Of a DNA stretch of 64,000 nucleotides, positions 23,557 to 37,850 are shown piece after piece. The first letter of the stretch is position 1; each line of letters opens with the position of its first letter. A program made the translations under genes and the position numbers. Origin of the DNA: Prosopocoilus inquinatus (lineage: Eukaryota; Arthropoda; Insecta; Coleoptera; Lucanidae); NCBI GenBank assembly GCA_036172665.1, contig JAYKNF010000037.1, positions 62,001-126,000 on the forward strand, given 5' to 3'. A model generated the notes under the pieces. The model searched no databases, was not told the DNA's origin, and saw nothing but the letters and a program-made list of their open reading frames with translations.

Positions 23557-24706
23557 ATAGTTTTAAACGAAACAACACGTATTAGCGTTGTTCCTGTGAT
23601 GTATCTAATCGATCCTTACTTATCTACTATGTTATTTGACGTTTCGATGGACTCCAGTAACTCTGATGTGAGATACGACATTTTCGGACGCAGCAGCAAC
23701 TAGAAATAGTTTTAAACGAAACAACACGTATTAGCGTTGTTCCTGTGATGTATCCAATCGATCCTTACTTATCTACTATGTTATTTGACGTTTCGATGGA
23801 CTCCAGTAACTCTGATGTGAGATACGAAATTTTCGGACGCAGCAGAAGCTGGAAATAGTTTTAAACGAAACAACACGCATTAGCGTTGTTCCTGTGATGT
23901 ATCTAATCGATCCTTACTCATCTATCATGTTATTTGACGTTTGGACGGACACCAGTAACTCTGATGTGAGATACAAAGTTCTAGGACGCAGCAGAAGCTG
24001 GAAATAGTTTTGAACGAAACAACACGTATTAGCGTTGTTCCTGTGATGTATCTAAACGATCGTTACTTATCTAACATGTTATTTGACGTTTGGATGGACT
24101 CCAGTAACTCTGATGTGAGACACAAAGTTCTCGGACGCAGCAGTAGCTGGAAATAGTTTTGAACGAACCAACACGTATTAGCGTTGTTCCTGTGATGTAT
24201 CTAAGCGATCCTTACTTATCTAACATGTTATTTGACGTTTGGATGGACTCCAGTAACTCTGATGTGAGATACGACGTTTTCGGACGCAGCAGAAGCTGGA
24301 AATAGTTCTAAACGAAACAACACGCATTAGCGATGTTCCTGTGATGTATCTAATCGATCCTTACTCATCTATCATGTTATTTGTCGTTTCGATGGACTCC
24401 AGTAACTCTTATGTGAGATACGACGTTTTCGGACGCAGCAGAAGCTGGAAATAGTTTTAAACGAAACAACACGCATTAGCGTTGTTCCTGTGATGTATCT
24501 AATCGATCCTTACTCATCTATCATGTTATTTGACGTTTCGATGGACTCTAGTAATTCTGAAGTGAGATACGAAGTTTTTGGACGCAGCAGGAGCTGGAAA
24601 TAGTTTTAAACGAAACAACACGTATTAGCGTTGTTCCTGTGATGTATCTAATCGATCCTTACTTATCTACTATGTTATTTGACGTTTCGATGGACTCCAG
24701 TAACTC

Positions 24707-24722
24707 TGATGTGGAGCTGGAA
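24707..24722 (+). other. 26-bp deletion within a monomer, copy 2
   Basis: The breakpoint is identical to the one at 23547/23548, here at 24713/24714. The spacing of 1166 equals eight monomers minus 26 bp. Identical breakpoints and similar neighbours show that one deletion was copied, not that two occurred. The open frame 24639-24875 is its by-product. Confidence 0.9.
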
Positions 24723-25086
24723 ATAGTTTTAAACGAAACAACACGTATTAGCGTTGTTCCTGTGATGTATCTAATCGATCCTTACTCATCTATCATGTTA
24801 TTTGACGTTTGGATGGACTCCAGTAACTCTGATGTGAGATACAAAGTTCTCGGACGCAGCAGTAGCTGGAAATAGTTTTGAACGAAACAACACGTATTAG
24901 CGTTGTTCCTGTGATGTATCTAAGCGATCCTTACTTATCTAACATGTTATTTGACGTTTGGATGGACTCCAGTAACTCTGATGTGAGATACGACGTCTTC
25001 GGACGCAGCAGAAGCTGGAAATAGTCTTAAACGAAACAACACGCATTAGCGATGTTCCTGTGATGTAGCTAATCGATCCTTACTCA

Positions 25087-28072
25087 TCTATCATGTTACT
25101 TTACGTTTGGATGGACTCCAGTAACTCTGATATGAAATACAAAGTTTTTGGACGCAGCAGGAGCTGGAAATAGTTTTAAACGAAACAACTCGCATTAGCG
25201 ATGTTCCTGTGATGTATCTAATCGATCCTTACTCATCTATCATGTTATTTTACGTTTGGATGGACTCCAGTAACTCTGATGTGAGATACAAAGTTTTTGG
25301 ACGCAGCAGGAGCTGGAAATAGTTTTAAACGAAACAACACGTATTAGCGTTGTTCCTGTGATGGTTCTAATCGATCCTTACTTATCTACTATGTTATTTG
25401 AAGTTTCGATGGACTCCAGTAACTCTGATGTGAGATACGAAATTTTCGGACGCAGCAGAAGCTGGAAATAGTTTTAAACGAAACAACACGCATTAGCGTT
25501 GTTCCTGTGATGTATCTAATCGATCCTTACTCATCTATCATGTTATTTGACGTTTCGATGGACTCTAGTAATTCTGAAGTGAGATACGAAGTTTTTGGAC
25601 GCAGCAGGAGCTGGAAATAGTTTTAAACGAAACAACACGTATTAGCGTTGTTCCTGTGATGTATCTAATCGATCCTTACTTATCTACTATGTTATTTGAC
25701 GTTTCGATGGACTCCAGTAACTCTGATGTGAGATGCGAAATTTTCGGACGCAGCAGAAGCTGCAAATAGTTTTAAATGAAACAACACGCATTAGCGTTGT
25801 TCCTGTTATGTATCTAATCGATCCTTACTCATCTATCATGTTATTTGACGTTTCGATGGACTCTAGTAACTCTGATGTGAGATACGAAGTTTTTGGACGC
25901 AGCAGGAGCTGGAAATAGTTTTAAACGAAACAACACGTATTAGCGTTGTTCCTGTGATGTATCTAATCGATCCTTACTCATCTATCATGTTATTTGACGT
26001 TTGGATGGACTCCAGTAACTCTGATGTGAGATACAAAGTTCTCGGACGCAGCAGTAGCTGGAAATAGTTTTGAACGAAACAACACGTATTAGCGTTGTTC
26101 CTGTGATGTATCTAAGCGATCCTTACTTATCTAACATGTTATTTGACGTTTGGATGGACTCCAGTAACTCTGATGTGAGATACGACGTTTTCGGACGCAG
26201 CAGAAGCTGGAAATAGTTTTAAACGAAACAACACGCATTAGCGATGTTCCTGTGATGTATCCAATCGATCCTTACTCATCTATCATGTTATTTGTCGTTT
26301 CGATGGACTCCAGTAACTCTTATGTGAGATACGACGTTTTCGGACGCAGCAGAAGCTGGAAATAGTCTTAAACGAAACAACACGTATTAGCGTTGTTCCT
26401 GTGATGTATCTAATCGATCCTTACTTATCTACTATGTTATTTGACGTTTCGATGGACTCCAGTAACTCTGATGTGAGATGCGAAATTTTCGGACGCAGCA
26501 GTAGCTGGAAATAGTTTTGAACGAAACAACACGTATTAGCGTTGTTCCTGTGATGTATCTAATCGATCCTTACTCATCTATCATGTTATTTGACGTTTCG
26601 ATGGACTCTAGTAATTCTGAAGTGAGATACGGAGTTTTTGGACGCAGCAGGAGCTGGAAATAGTTTTAAACGAAACAACACGTATTAGCGTTGTTCCTGT
26701 GATGTATCTAATCGATCCTTACTTATCTACTATGTTATTTGACGTTTCGATGGACTCCAGTAACTCTGATGTGAGATGCGAAATTTTCGGACGCAGCAGA
26801 AGCTGCAAATAGTTTTAAATGAAACAACACGCATTAGCGTTGTTCCTGTGATGTATCTAATCGATCCTTACTCATCTATCATGTTATTTGACGTTTCGAT
26901 GGACTCTAGTAACTCTGATGTGATACGAAGTTTTTGGACGCAGCAGGAGCTGGAAATAGTTTTAAACGAAACAACACGTATTAGCGTTGTTCCTGTGATG
27001 TATCTAATCGATCCTTACTCATCTATCATGTTATTTGACGTTTGGATGGACTCCAGTAACTCTGATGTGAGATACAAAGTTCTCGGACGCAGCAGAAGCT
27101 GGAAATAGTTTTGAACGAAACAACACGTATTAGCGTTGTTCCTGTGATGTATCTAAGCGATCCTTACTTATCTAACATGTTATTTGACGTTTGGATGGAC
27201 TCCAGTAACTCTGATGTAAGATACAAAGTTCTCGGACGCAGCAGTAGCTGGAAATAGTTTTGAACGAAACAACACGTATTAGCGTTGTTCCTGTGATGTA
27301 TCTAAGCAATCCTTACTCATCTATCATGTTATTTTACGTTTGGATGGACTCCAGTAACTCTGATATGAGATACAAAGTTTTTGGACGCAGCAGAAGCTGG
27401 AAATAGTTTTAAACGAAACAACAAGCATTAGCGATGTTCCTGTGATGTATCTAATCGATCCTTACTCATTTATCATGTTATTTTACGTTTGGATGGACTC
27501 CAGTAACTCTGATGTGAGATACAAAGTTCTCGGACGCAGCAGAAGCTGGAAATAGTTTTGAACGAAACAACACGTATTAGCGTTGTTCCTGTGATGTATC
27601 TAATCGATCCTTACTTATCTACTATGTTATTTGACGTTTCGATGGACTCCAGTAACTCTGATGTGAGATACGAAATTTTCGGACGCAGCAGAAGCTGGAA
27701 ATAGTTTTAAACGAAACAACACGCATTAGCGTTGTTCCTGTGATGTATCTAAACGATCCTTACTTATCTAACATGTTATTTGACGTTTGGATGGACTCCA
27801 GTAAGTCTGATGTGAGATACGACATTTTCGGACGCAGCAGCAACTGGAAATAGTTTTAAGCGAAACAACACGTATTAGCGTTGTTCCTGTGATGTATCCA
27901 ATCGATCCTTACTTATCTACTATGTTATTTGACGTTTCGATGGACTCCAGTAACTCTGATGTGAGATACGAAATTTTCGGACGCAGCAGAAGCTGGAAAT
28001 AGTTTTAAACGAAACAACACGCATTAGCGTTGTTCCTGTGATGTATCTAATCGATCCTTACTCATCTATCAT
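25087..28072 (+). repeat. Family B 20-monomer block, copy 2
   Basis: This is the counterpart of 18885-21870. Parts occur a third time at about 38480-40440, where TGATGGTTC lies at about 38767, 90 monomers minus 2 bp further on, and where CAACTGGAAATAGTTTTAAG matches this copy rather than copy 1. The third copy therefore probably derives from this one or its direct ancestor. Confidence 0.8.
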
Positions 28073-28469
28073 GTTATTTTACGTTTGGATGGACTCCAGT
28101 AACTCTGATATGAGATACAAAGTTTTTGGACGCAGCAGAAGCTGGAAATAGTTTTGAACGAAACAACACGTATTAGCGTTGTTCCTGTGATGTATCTAAG
28201 CGATCCTTACTTATCTAACATGTTATTTGACGTTTGGATGGACTCCAGTAACTCTGATGTAAGATACAAAGTTCTCGGACGCAGCAGTAGCTGGAAATAG
28301 TTTTGAACGAAACAACACGTATTAGCGTTGTTCCTGTGATGTATCTAAGCAATCCTTACTCATCTATCATGTTATTTTACGTTTGGATGGACTCCAGTAA
28401 CTCTGATGTGAGATACAAAGTTTTTGGACGCAGCAGGAGCTGGAAATAGTTTTAAACGAAACAACACGT

Positions 28470-31400
28470 ATTAGCGTTGTTCCTGTGATGTATCTAATCG
28501 ATCCTTACTTACCTAGCATGTTATTTGACGTTTGAATGGACTCCAGTAACTCTGATGTGAGATACAAAGTTCTCGGACGCAGCAGAAGCTGGAAATAGTT
28601 TTGAACGAAACAACACGTATTAGCGTTGTTCCTGTGATGTATCTAATCGATCCTTACTTATCTACTATGTTATTTGACGTTTCGATGAACTCCAGTAACT
28701 CTGATGTGAGATACGAAATTTTCGGACGCAACAGAAGCTGCAAATAGTTTTAAATGAAACAACACGCATTAGCGTTGTTCCTGTGATGTATCTAATCGAT
28801 CCTTACTCACCTATCATGTTATTTGACGTTTCGATGGACTCTAGTAACTCTGATGTGAGATACGAAGTTTTTGGACGCAGCAGGAGCTGGAAATAGTTTT
28901 AAACGAAACAACACGTATTAACGTTGTTCCTGTGATGTATCTAATCGATCCTTACTCATCTATCATGTTATTTGACGTTTGGATGGACTCCAGTAACTCT
29001 GATGTGAGATACAAAGTTCTCGGACGCAGCAGTAGCTGGAAATAGTTTTGAACGAAACAACACGTATTAGCGTTGTTCCTGTGATGTATCTAAGCAATCC
29101 TTACTCATCTATCATGTTATTTTACGTTTGGATGGACTCCAGTAACTCTGATATGAGATACAAAGTTTTTGGACGCAGCAGAAGCTGGAAATAGTTTTAA
29201 ACGAAACAACAAGCATTAGCGATGTTCCTGTGACGTATCTAATCGATCCTTACTCATCTATCATTTTATTTTACGTTTGGATGGACTCCAGTAACTCTGA
29301 TGTGAGATACAAAGTTCTCGGACGCAGCAGAAGCTGGAAATAGTTTTGAACGAAACAACACGTATTAGCGATGTTCCTGTGATGTATCTAATCGATCCTT
29401 ACTTATCTACTATGTTATTTGACGTTTCGATGGACTCCAGTAACTCTGATGTGAGATACGAAATTTTCGGACGCAGCAGAAGCTGGAAACAGTTTTAAAC
29501 GAAACAACACGCATTAGCGTTGTTCCTGTGATGTATCTAAACGATCCTTACTTATCTAACATGTTATTTGACGTTTGGATGGACTCCAGTAAGTCTGATG
29601 TGAGATACGACATTTTCGGACGCAGCAGCAACTAGAAATAGTTTTAAACGAAACAACACGTATTAGCGTTGTTCCTGTGATGTATCCAATCGATCCTTAC
29701 ATATCTACTATGTTATTTGACGTTTCGATGGACTCCAGTAACTCTGATGTGAGATACGAAATTTTCGGACGCAGCAGAAGCTGGAAATAGTTTTAAACGA
29801 AACAACACGCATTATCGTTGTTCCTGTGATGTATCTAATCGATCCTTACTCATCTATCATGTTATTTGACGTTTGGACGGACACCAGTAACTCTGATGTG
29901 AGATACAAAGTTCTAGGACGCAGCAGCATCTGGAAATAGTTTTAAACGAAACAACACGTATTATCGTTGTTCCTGTGATGTATCTAATCGATCCTTACTC
30001 ATCTATCATGTTATTTGACGTTTGGTTGGACTCCAGTAACTCTGATGTGAGACACAAAGTTCTCGGACGCAGCAGTAGCTGGAAATAGTTTTGAACGAAA
30101 CAACACGTATTAGCGTTGTTCCTGTGATGTATCTAAGCGATCCTTACTTATCTAACATGTTATTTGACGTTTGGATGGACTCCAGTAACTCTGATGTGAG
30201 ATACGACGTTTTCGGACGCAGCAGAAGCTGGAAATAGTTTTAAACGAAACAACACGCATTAGCGATGTTCCTGTGATGTATCTAATCGATCCTTACTCAT
30301 CTATCATGTTATTTGTCGTTTCGATGGACTCCAGTAACTCTTATGTGAGATACGACGTTTTCGGACGCAGCAGAAGCTGGAAATAGTTTTAAACGAAACA
30401 ACACGCATTAGCGATGTTCCTGTGATGTATCTAATCGATCCTTACTCATCTATCATGTTATTTTACGTTTGGATGGACTCCAGTAACTCTGATATGAAAT
30501 ACAAAGTTTTTGGACGCAGCAGGAGCTGGAAATAGTTTTAAACGAAACAACTCGCATTAGCGATGTTCCTGTGATGTATCTAATCGATCCTTACTCATCT
30601 ATCATGTTATTTTACGTTTGGATGGACTCCAGTAACTCTGATGTGAGATACAAAGTTTTTGGACGCAGCAGGAGCTGGAAATAGTTTTAAACGAAACAAC
30701 ACGTATTAGCGTTGTTCCTGTGATGTATCTAATCGATCCTTACTTACCTAGCATGTTATTTGACGTTTGAATGGACTCCAGTAACTCTGATGTGAGATAC
30801 AAAGTTCTCGGACGCAGCAGAAGCTGGAAATAGTTTTGAACGAAACAACACGTATTAGCGTTGTTCCTGTGATGTATCTAATCGATCCTTACTTATCTAC
30901 TATGTTATTTGACGTTTCGATGAACTCCAGTAACTCTGATGTGAGATACGAAATTTTCGGACGCAACAGAAGCTGCAAATAGTTTTAAATGAAACAACAC
31001 GCATTAGCGTTGTTCCTGTGATGTATCTAATCGATCCTTACTCACCTATCATGTTATTTGACGTTTCGATGGACTCTAGTAACTCTGATGTGAGATACGA
31101 AGTTTTTGGACGCAGCAGGAGCTGGAAATAGTTTTAAACGAAACAACACGTATTAGCGTTGTTCCTGTGATGTATCTAATCGATCCTTACTCATCTATCA
31201 TGTTATTTGACGTTTGGATGGACTCCAGTAACTCTGATGTGAGATACAAAGTTCTCGGACGCAGCAGTAGCTGGAAATAGTTTTGAACGAAACAACACGT
31301 ATTAGCGTTGTTCCTGTGATGTATCTAAGCAATCCTTACTCATCTATCATGTTATTTTACGTTTGGATGGACTCCAGTAACTCTGATATGAGATACAAAG

Positions 31401-31900
31401 TTTTTGGACGCAGCAGAAGCTGGAAATAGTTTTAAACGAAACAACAAGCATTAGCGATGTTCCTGTGACGTATCTAATCGATCCTTACTCATCTATCATG
31501 TTATTTTACGTTTGGATGGACTCCAGTAACTCTGATGTGAGATACAAAGTTCTCGGACCCAGCAGAAGCTGGAAATAGTTTTGAACGAAACAACACGTAT
31601 TAGCGTTGTTCCTGTGATGTATCTAATCGATCCTTACTTATCTACTATGTTATTTGACGTTTCGATGGACTCCAGTAACTCTGATGTGAGATACGAAATT
31701 TTCGGACGCAGCAGAAGCTGGAAATAGTTTTAAACGAAACAACACGCATTAGCGTTGTTCCTGTGATGTATCTAAACGATCCTTACTTATCTAACATGTT
31801 ATTTGACGTTTGGATGGACTCCAGTAAGTCTGATGTGAGATACGACATTTTCGGACGCAGCAGCAACTAGAAATAGTTTTAAACGAAACAACACGTATTA
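28470..31900 (+). repeat. 15-monomer higher-order repeat (2235 bp), two tandem copies
   Basis: Markers recur 2235 bp apart: TTACCTAGCATG (about 28509 and 30744), TTTCGATGAACTCC, GGACGCAACAGAAGC, TACTCACCTATC and GTGACGTATC (GACG at 29232 and 31467). The second copy is cut off by the next duplication layer near 31.9 kb. Confidence 0.82.
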
Positions 31901-34900
31901 GCGTTGTTCCTGTAATGTATCCAATCGATCCTTACTTATCTACTATGTTATTTGACGTTTCGATGGACTCCAGTAACTCTGATGTGAGATACGAAATTTT
32001 CGGACGCAGCAGAAGCTGGAAATAGTTTTAAACGAAACAACACGCATTAGCGTTGTTCCTGTGATGTATCTAATCGATCCTTACTCATCTATCATGTTAT
32101 TTGACGTTTGGACGGACACCAGTAACTCTGATGTGAGATACAAAGTTCTAGGACGCAGCAGAAGCTGGAAATAGTTTTGAACGAAACAACACGTATTAGC
32201 GTTGTTCCTGTGATGTATCTAAACGATCGTTACTTATCTAACATGTTATTTGACGTTTGGATGGACTCCAGTAACTCTGATGTGAGATACAAAGTTCTCG
32301 GACGCAGCAGTAGCTGGAAATAGTTTTGAACGAAACAACACGTATTAGCGTTGTTCCTGTGATGTATCTAAGCGATCCTTACTTATCTAACATGTTATTT
32401 GACGTTTGGATGGACTCCAGTAACTCTGATGTGAGATACGACGTTTTCGGACGCAGCAGAAGCTGGAAATAGTTTTAAACGAAACAACACGCATTAGCGA
32501 TGTTCCTGTGATGTATCTAATCGATCCTTACTCATCTATCATGTTATTTGTCGTTTCGATGGACTCCAGTAACTCTTATGTGAGATACGACGTCTTCGGA
32601 CGCAGCAGAAGCTGGAAATAGTCTTAAACGAAACAACACGCATTAGCGATGTTCCTGTGATGTATCTAATCGATCCTTACTCATCTATCATGTTACTTTA
32701 CGTTTGGATGGACTCCAGTAACTCTGATATGAAATACAAAGTTTTTGGACGCAGCAGGAGCTGGAAATAGTTTTAAACGAAACAACTCGCATTAGCGATG
32801 TTCCTGTGATGTATCTAATCGATCCTTACTTATCTACTATGTTATTTGACGTTTCGATGGACTCCAGTAACTCTGATGTGAGATACAAAGTTCTCGGACG
32901 CAGCAGAAGCTGGAAATAGTTTTGAACGAAACAACACGTATTAGCGTTGTTCCTGTGATGTATCTAATCGATCCTTACTTATCTACTATGTTATTTGACG
33001 TTTCGATGGACTCCAGTAACTCTGATGTGAGATACGAAATTTTCGGACGCAGCAGAAGCTGGAAATAGTTTTAAACGAAACAACACGCATTAGCGTTGTT
33101 CCTGTGATGTATCTAAACGATCCTTACTTATCTAACATGTTATTTGACGTTTGGATGGACTCCAGTAAGTCTGATGTGAGATACGACATTTTCGGACGCA
33201 GCAGCAACTAGAAATAGTTTTAAACGAAACAACACGTATTAGCGTTGTTCCTGTGATGTATCCAATCGATCCTTACTTATCTACTATGTTATTTGACGTT
33301 TCGATGGACTCCAGTAACTCTGATGTGAGATACGAAATTTTCGGACGCAGCAGAAGCTGGAAATAGTTTTAAACGAAACAACACGCATTAGCGTTGTTCC
33401 TGTGATGTATCTAATCGATCCTTACTCATCTATCATGTTATTTGACGTTTGGACGGACACCAGTAACTCTGATGTGAGATACAAAGTTCTAGGACGCAGC
33501 AGAAGCTGGAAATAGTTTTGAACGAAACAACACGTATTAGCGTTGTTCCTGTGATGTATCTAAACGATCGTTACTTATCTAACATGTTATTTGACGTTTG
33601 GATGGACTCCAGTAACTCTGATGTGAGATACAAAGTTCTCGGACGCAGCAGTAGCTGGAAATAGTTTTGAACGAAACAACACGTATTAGCGTTGTTCCTG
33701 TGATGTATCCAAGCGATCCTTACTTATCTAACATGTTATTTGACGTTTGGATGGACTCCAGTAACTCTGATGTGAGATACGACGTTTTCGGACGCAGCAG
33801 AAGCTGGAAATAGTTTTAAACGAAACAACACGCATTAGCGATGTTCCTGTGATGTATCTAATCGATCCTTACTCATCTATCATGTTATTTGTCGTTTCGA
33901 TGGACTCCAGTAACTCTTATGTGAGATACGACGTTTTCGGACGCAGCAGAAGCTGGAAATAGTTTTAAACGAAACAACACGCATTAGCGATGTTCCTGTG
34001 ATGTATCTAATCGATCCTTACTCATCTATCATGTTATTTTACGTTTGGATGGACTCCAGTAACTCTGATATGAAATACAAAGTTTTTGGACGCAGCAGGA
34101 GCTGGAAATAGTTTTAAACGAAACAACTCGCATTAGCGATGTTCCTGTGATGTATCTAATCGATCCTTACTCATCTATCATGTTATTTTACGTTTGGATG
34201 GACTCCAGTAACTCTGATATGAAATACAAAGTTTTTGGACGCAGCAGGAGCTGGAAATAGTTTTAAACGAAACAACACGTATTAGCGTTGTTCCTGTGAT
34301 GTATCTAATCGATCCTTACTTACCTAGCATGTTATTTGACGTTTGAATGGACTCCAGTAACTCTGATGTGAGATACAAAGTTCTCGGACCCAGCAGAAGC
34401 TGGAAATAGTTTTGAACGAAACAACACGTATTAGCGTTGTTCCTGTGATGTATCTAATCGATCCTTACTTATCTACTATGTTATTTGACGTTTCGATGGA
34501 CTCCAGTAACTCTGATGTGAGATACGAAATTTTCGGACGCAGCAGAAGCTGGAAATAGTTTTAAACGAAACAACACGCATTAGCGTTGTTCCTGTGATGT
34601 ATCTAAACGATCCTTACTTATCTAACATGTTATTTGACGTTTGGATGGACTCCAGTAAGTCTGATGTGAGATACGACATTTTCGGACGCAGCAGCAACTA
34701 GAAATAGTTTTAAACGAAACAACACGTATTAGCGTTGTTCCTGTGATGTATCCAATCGATCCTTACTTATCTACTATGTTATTTGACGTTTCGATGGACT
34801 CCAGTAACTCTGATGTGAGATACGAAATTTTCGGACGCAGCAGAAGCTGGAAATAGTTTTAAACGAAACAACACGCATTAGCGTTGTTCCTGTGATGTAT

Positions 34901-37850
34901 CTAATCGATCCTTACTCATCTATCATGTTATTTGACGTTTGGACGGACACCAGTAACTCTGATGTGAGATACAAAGTTCTAGGACGCAGCAGAAGCTGGA
35001 AATAGTTTTGAACGAAACAACACGTATTAGCGTTGTTCCTGTGATGTATCTAAACGATCGTTACTTATCTAACATGTTATTTGACGTTTGGATGGACTCC
35101 AGTAACTCTGATGTGAGATACAAAGTTCTCGGACGCAGCAGTAGCTGGAAATAGTTTTGAACGAAACAACACGTATTAGCGTTGTTCCTGTGATATATCT
35201 AAGCGATCCTTACTTATCTAACATGTTATTTGACGTTTGGATGGACTCCAGTAACTCTGATGTGAGATACGACGTTTTCGGACGCAGCAGAAGCTGGAAA
35301 TAGTTTTAAACGAAACAACACGCATTAGCGATGTTCCTGTGATGTATCTAATCGATCCTTACTCATCTATCATGTTATTTGTCGTTTCGATGGACTCCAG
35401 TAACTCTTATGTGAGATACGACGTCTTCGGACGCAGCAGAAGCTGGAAATAGTCTTAAACGAAACAACACGCATTAGCGATGTTCCTGTGATGTATCTAA
35501 TCGATCCTTACTCATCTATCATGTTACTTTACGTTTGGATGGACTCCAGTAACTCTGATATGAAATACAAAGTTTTCGGACGCAGCAGGAGCTGGAAATA
35601 GTTTTAAACGAAACAACTCGCATTAGCGATGTTCCTGTGATGTATCTAATCGATCCTTACTTATCTACTATGTTATTTGACGTTTCGATGGACTCCAGTA
35701 ACTCTGATGTGAGATGCGAAATTTTCGGACGCAGCAGAAGCTGCAAATAGTTTTAAATGAAACAACACGCATTAGCGTTGTTCCTGTGATGTATCTAATC
35801 GATCCTTACTCATCTATCATGTTATTTGACGTTTGGACGGACACCAGTAACTCTGATGTGAGATACAAAGTTCTAGGACGCAGCAGAAGCTGGAAATAGT
35901 TTTGAACGAAACAACACGTATTAGCGTTGTTCCTGTGATGTATCTAAACGATCGTTACTTATCTAACATGTTATTTGACGTTTGGATGGACTCCAGTAAC
36001 TCTGATGTGAGATACAAAGTTCTCGGACGCAGCAGTAGCTGGAAATAGTTTTGAACGAAACAACACGTATTAGCGTTGTTCCTGTGATGTATCTAATCGA
36101 TCCTTACTCACCTATCATGTTATTTGACGTTTCGATGGACTCTAGTAACTCTGATGTGAGATACGAAGTTTTTGGACGCAGCAGGAGCTGGAAATAGTTT
36201 TAAACGAAACAACACGTATTAGCGTTGTTCCTGTGATGTATCTAATCGATCCTTACTCATCTATCATGTTATTTGACGTTTGGATGGACTCCAGTAACTC
36301 TGATGTGAGATACAAAGTTCTCGGACGCAGCAGTAGCTGGAAATAGTTTTGAACGAAACAACACGTATTAGCGTTGTTCCTGTGATGTATCTAAGCAATC
36401 CTTACTCATCTATCATGTTATTTTACGTTTGGATGGACTCCAGTAACTCTGATATGAGATACAAAGTTTTTGGACGCAGCAGAAGCTGGAAATAGTTTTA
36501 AACGAAACAACAAGCATTAGCGATGTTCCTGTGACGTATCTAATCGATCCTTACTCATCTATCATGTTATTTTACGTTTGGATGGACTCCAGTAACTCTG
36601 ATGTGAGATACAAAGTTCTCGGACGCAGCAGAAGCTGGAAATAGTTTTGAACGAAACAACACGTATTAGCGTTGTTCCTGTGATGTATCTAATCGATCCT
36701 TACTTATCTACTATGTTATTTGACGTTTCGATGGACTCCAGTAACTCTGATGTGAGATACGAAATTTTCGGACGCAGCAGAAGCTGGAAATAGTTTTAAA
36801 CGAAACAACACGCATTAGCGTTGTTCCTGTGATGTATCTAAACGATCCTTACTTATCTAACATGTTATTTGACGTTTGGATGGACTCCAGTAAGTCTGAT
36901 GTGAGATACGACATTTTCGGACGCAGCAGCAACTAGAAATAGTTTTAAACGAAACAACACGTATTAGCGTTGTTCCTGTGATGTATCCAATCGATACTTA
37001 CTTATCTACTATGTTATTTGACGTTTCGATGGACTCCAGTAACTCTGATGTGAGATACGAAATTTTCGGACGCAGCAGAAGCTGGAAATAGTTTTAAACG
37101 AAACAACACGCATTAGCGTTGTTCCTGTGATGTATCTAATCGATCCTTACTCATCTATCATGTTATTTGACGTTTGGACGGACACCAGTAACTCTGATGT
37201 GAGATACAAAGTTCTAGGACGCAGCAGAAGCTGGAAATAGTTTTGAACGAAACAACACGTATTAGCGTTGTTCCTGTGATGTATCTAAACGATCGTTACT
37301 TATCTAACATGTTATTTGACGTTTGGATGGACTCCAGTAACTCTGATGTGAGATACAAAGTTCTCGGACGCAGCAGTAGCTGGAAATAGTTTTGAACGAA
37401 ACAACACGTATTAGCGTTGTTCCTGTGATGTATCTAAGCGATCCTTACTTATCTAACATGTTATTTGACGTTTGGATGGACTCCAGTAACTCTGATGTGA
37501 GATACGACGTTTTCGGACGCAGCAGAAGCTGGAAATAGTTTTAAACGAAACAACACGCATTAGCGATGTTCCTGTGATGTATCTAATCGATCCTTACTCA
37601 TCTATCATGTTATTTGTCGTTTCGATGGACTCCAGTAACTCTTATGTGAGATACGACGTCTTCGGACGCAGCAGAAGCTGGAAATAGTCTTAAACGAAAC
37701 AACACGCATTAGCGATGTTCCTGTGATGTATCTAATCGATCCTTACTCATCTATCATGTTACTTTACGTTTGGATGGACTCCAGTAACTCTGATATGAAA
37801 TACAAAGTTTTTGGACGCAGCAGGAGCTGGAAATAGTTTTAAACGAAACA
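31590..37850 (+). repeat. Four copies of an 8-9-monomer block
   Basis: The ordered series CAACTAGAAATAG, ATCCAATCGAT, GGACGGACACC, ACGATCGTTAC, CTAAGCGATCC, CTCTTATGTGAG and GATATGAAATAC occurs four times. CAACTAG starts at 31864, 33205, 34695 and 36930, so the spacings are 9, 10 and 15 monomers. A further layer of 19 monomers (2831 bp) links 31555 and 34386 through the private GGACCCAGCAG substitution. Confidence 0.83.
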
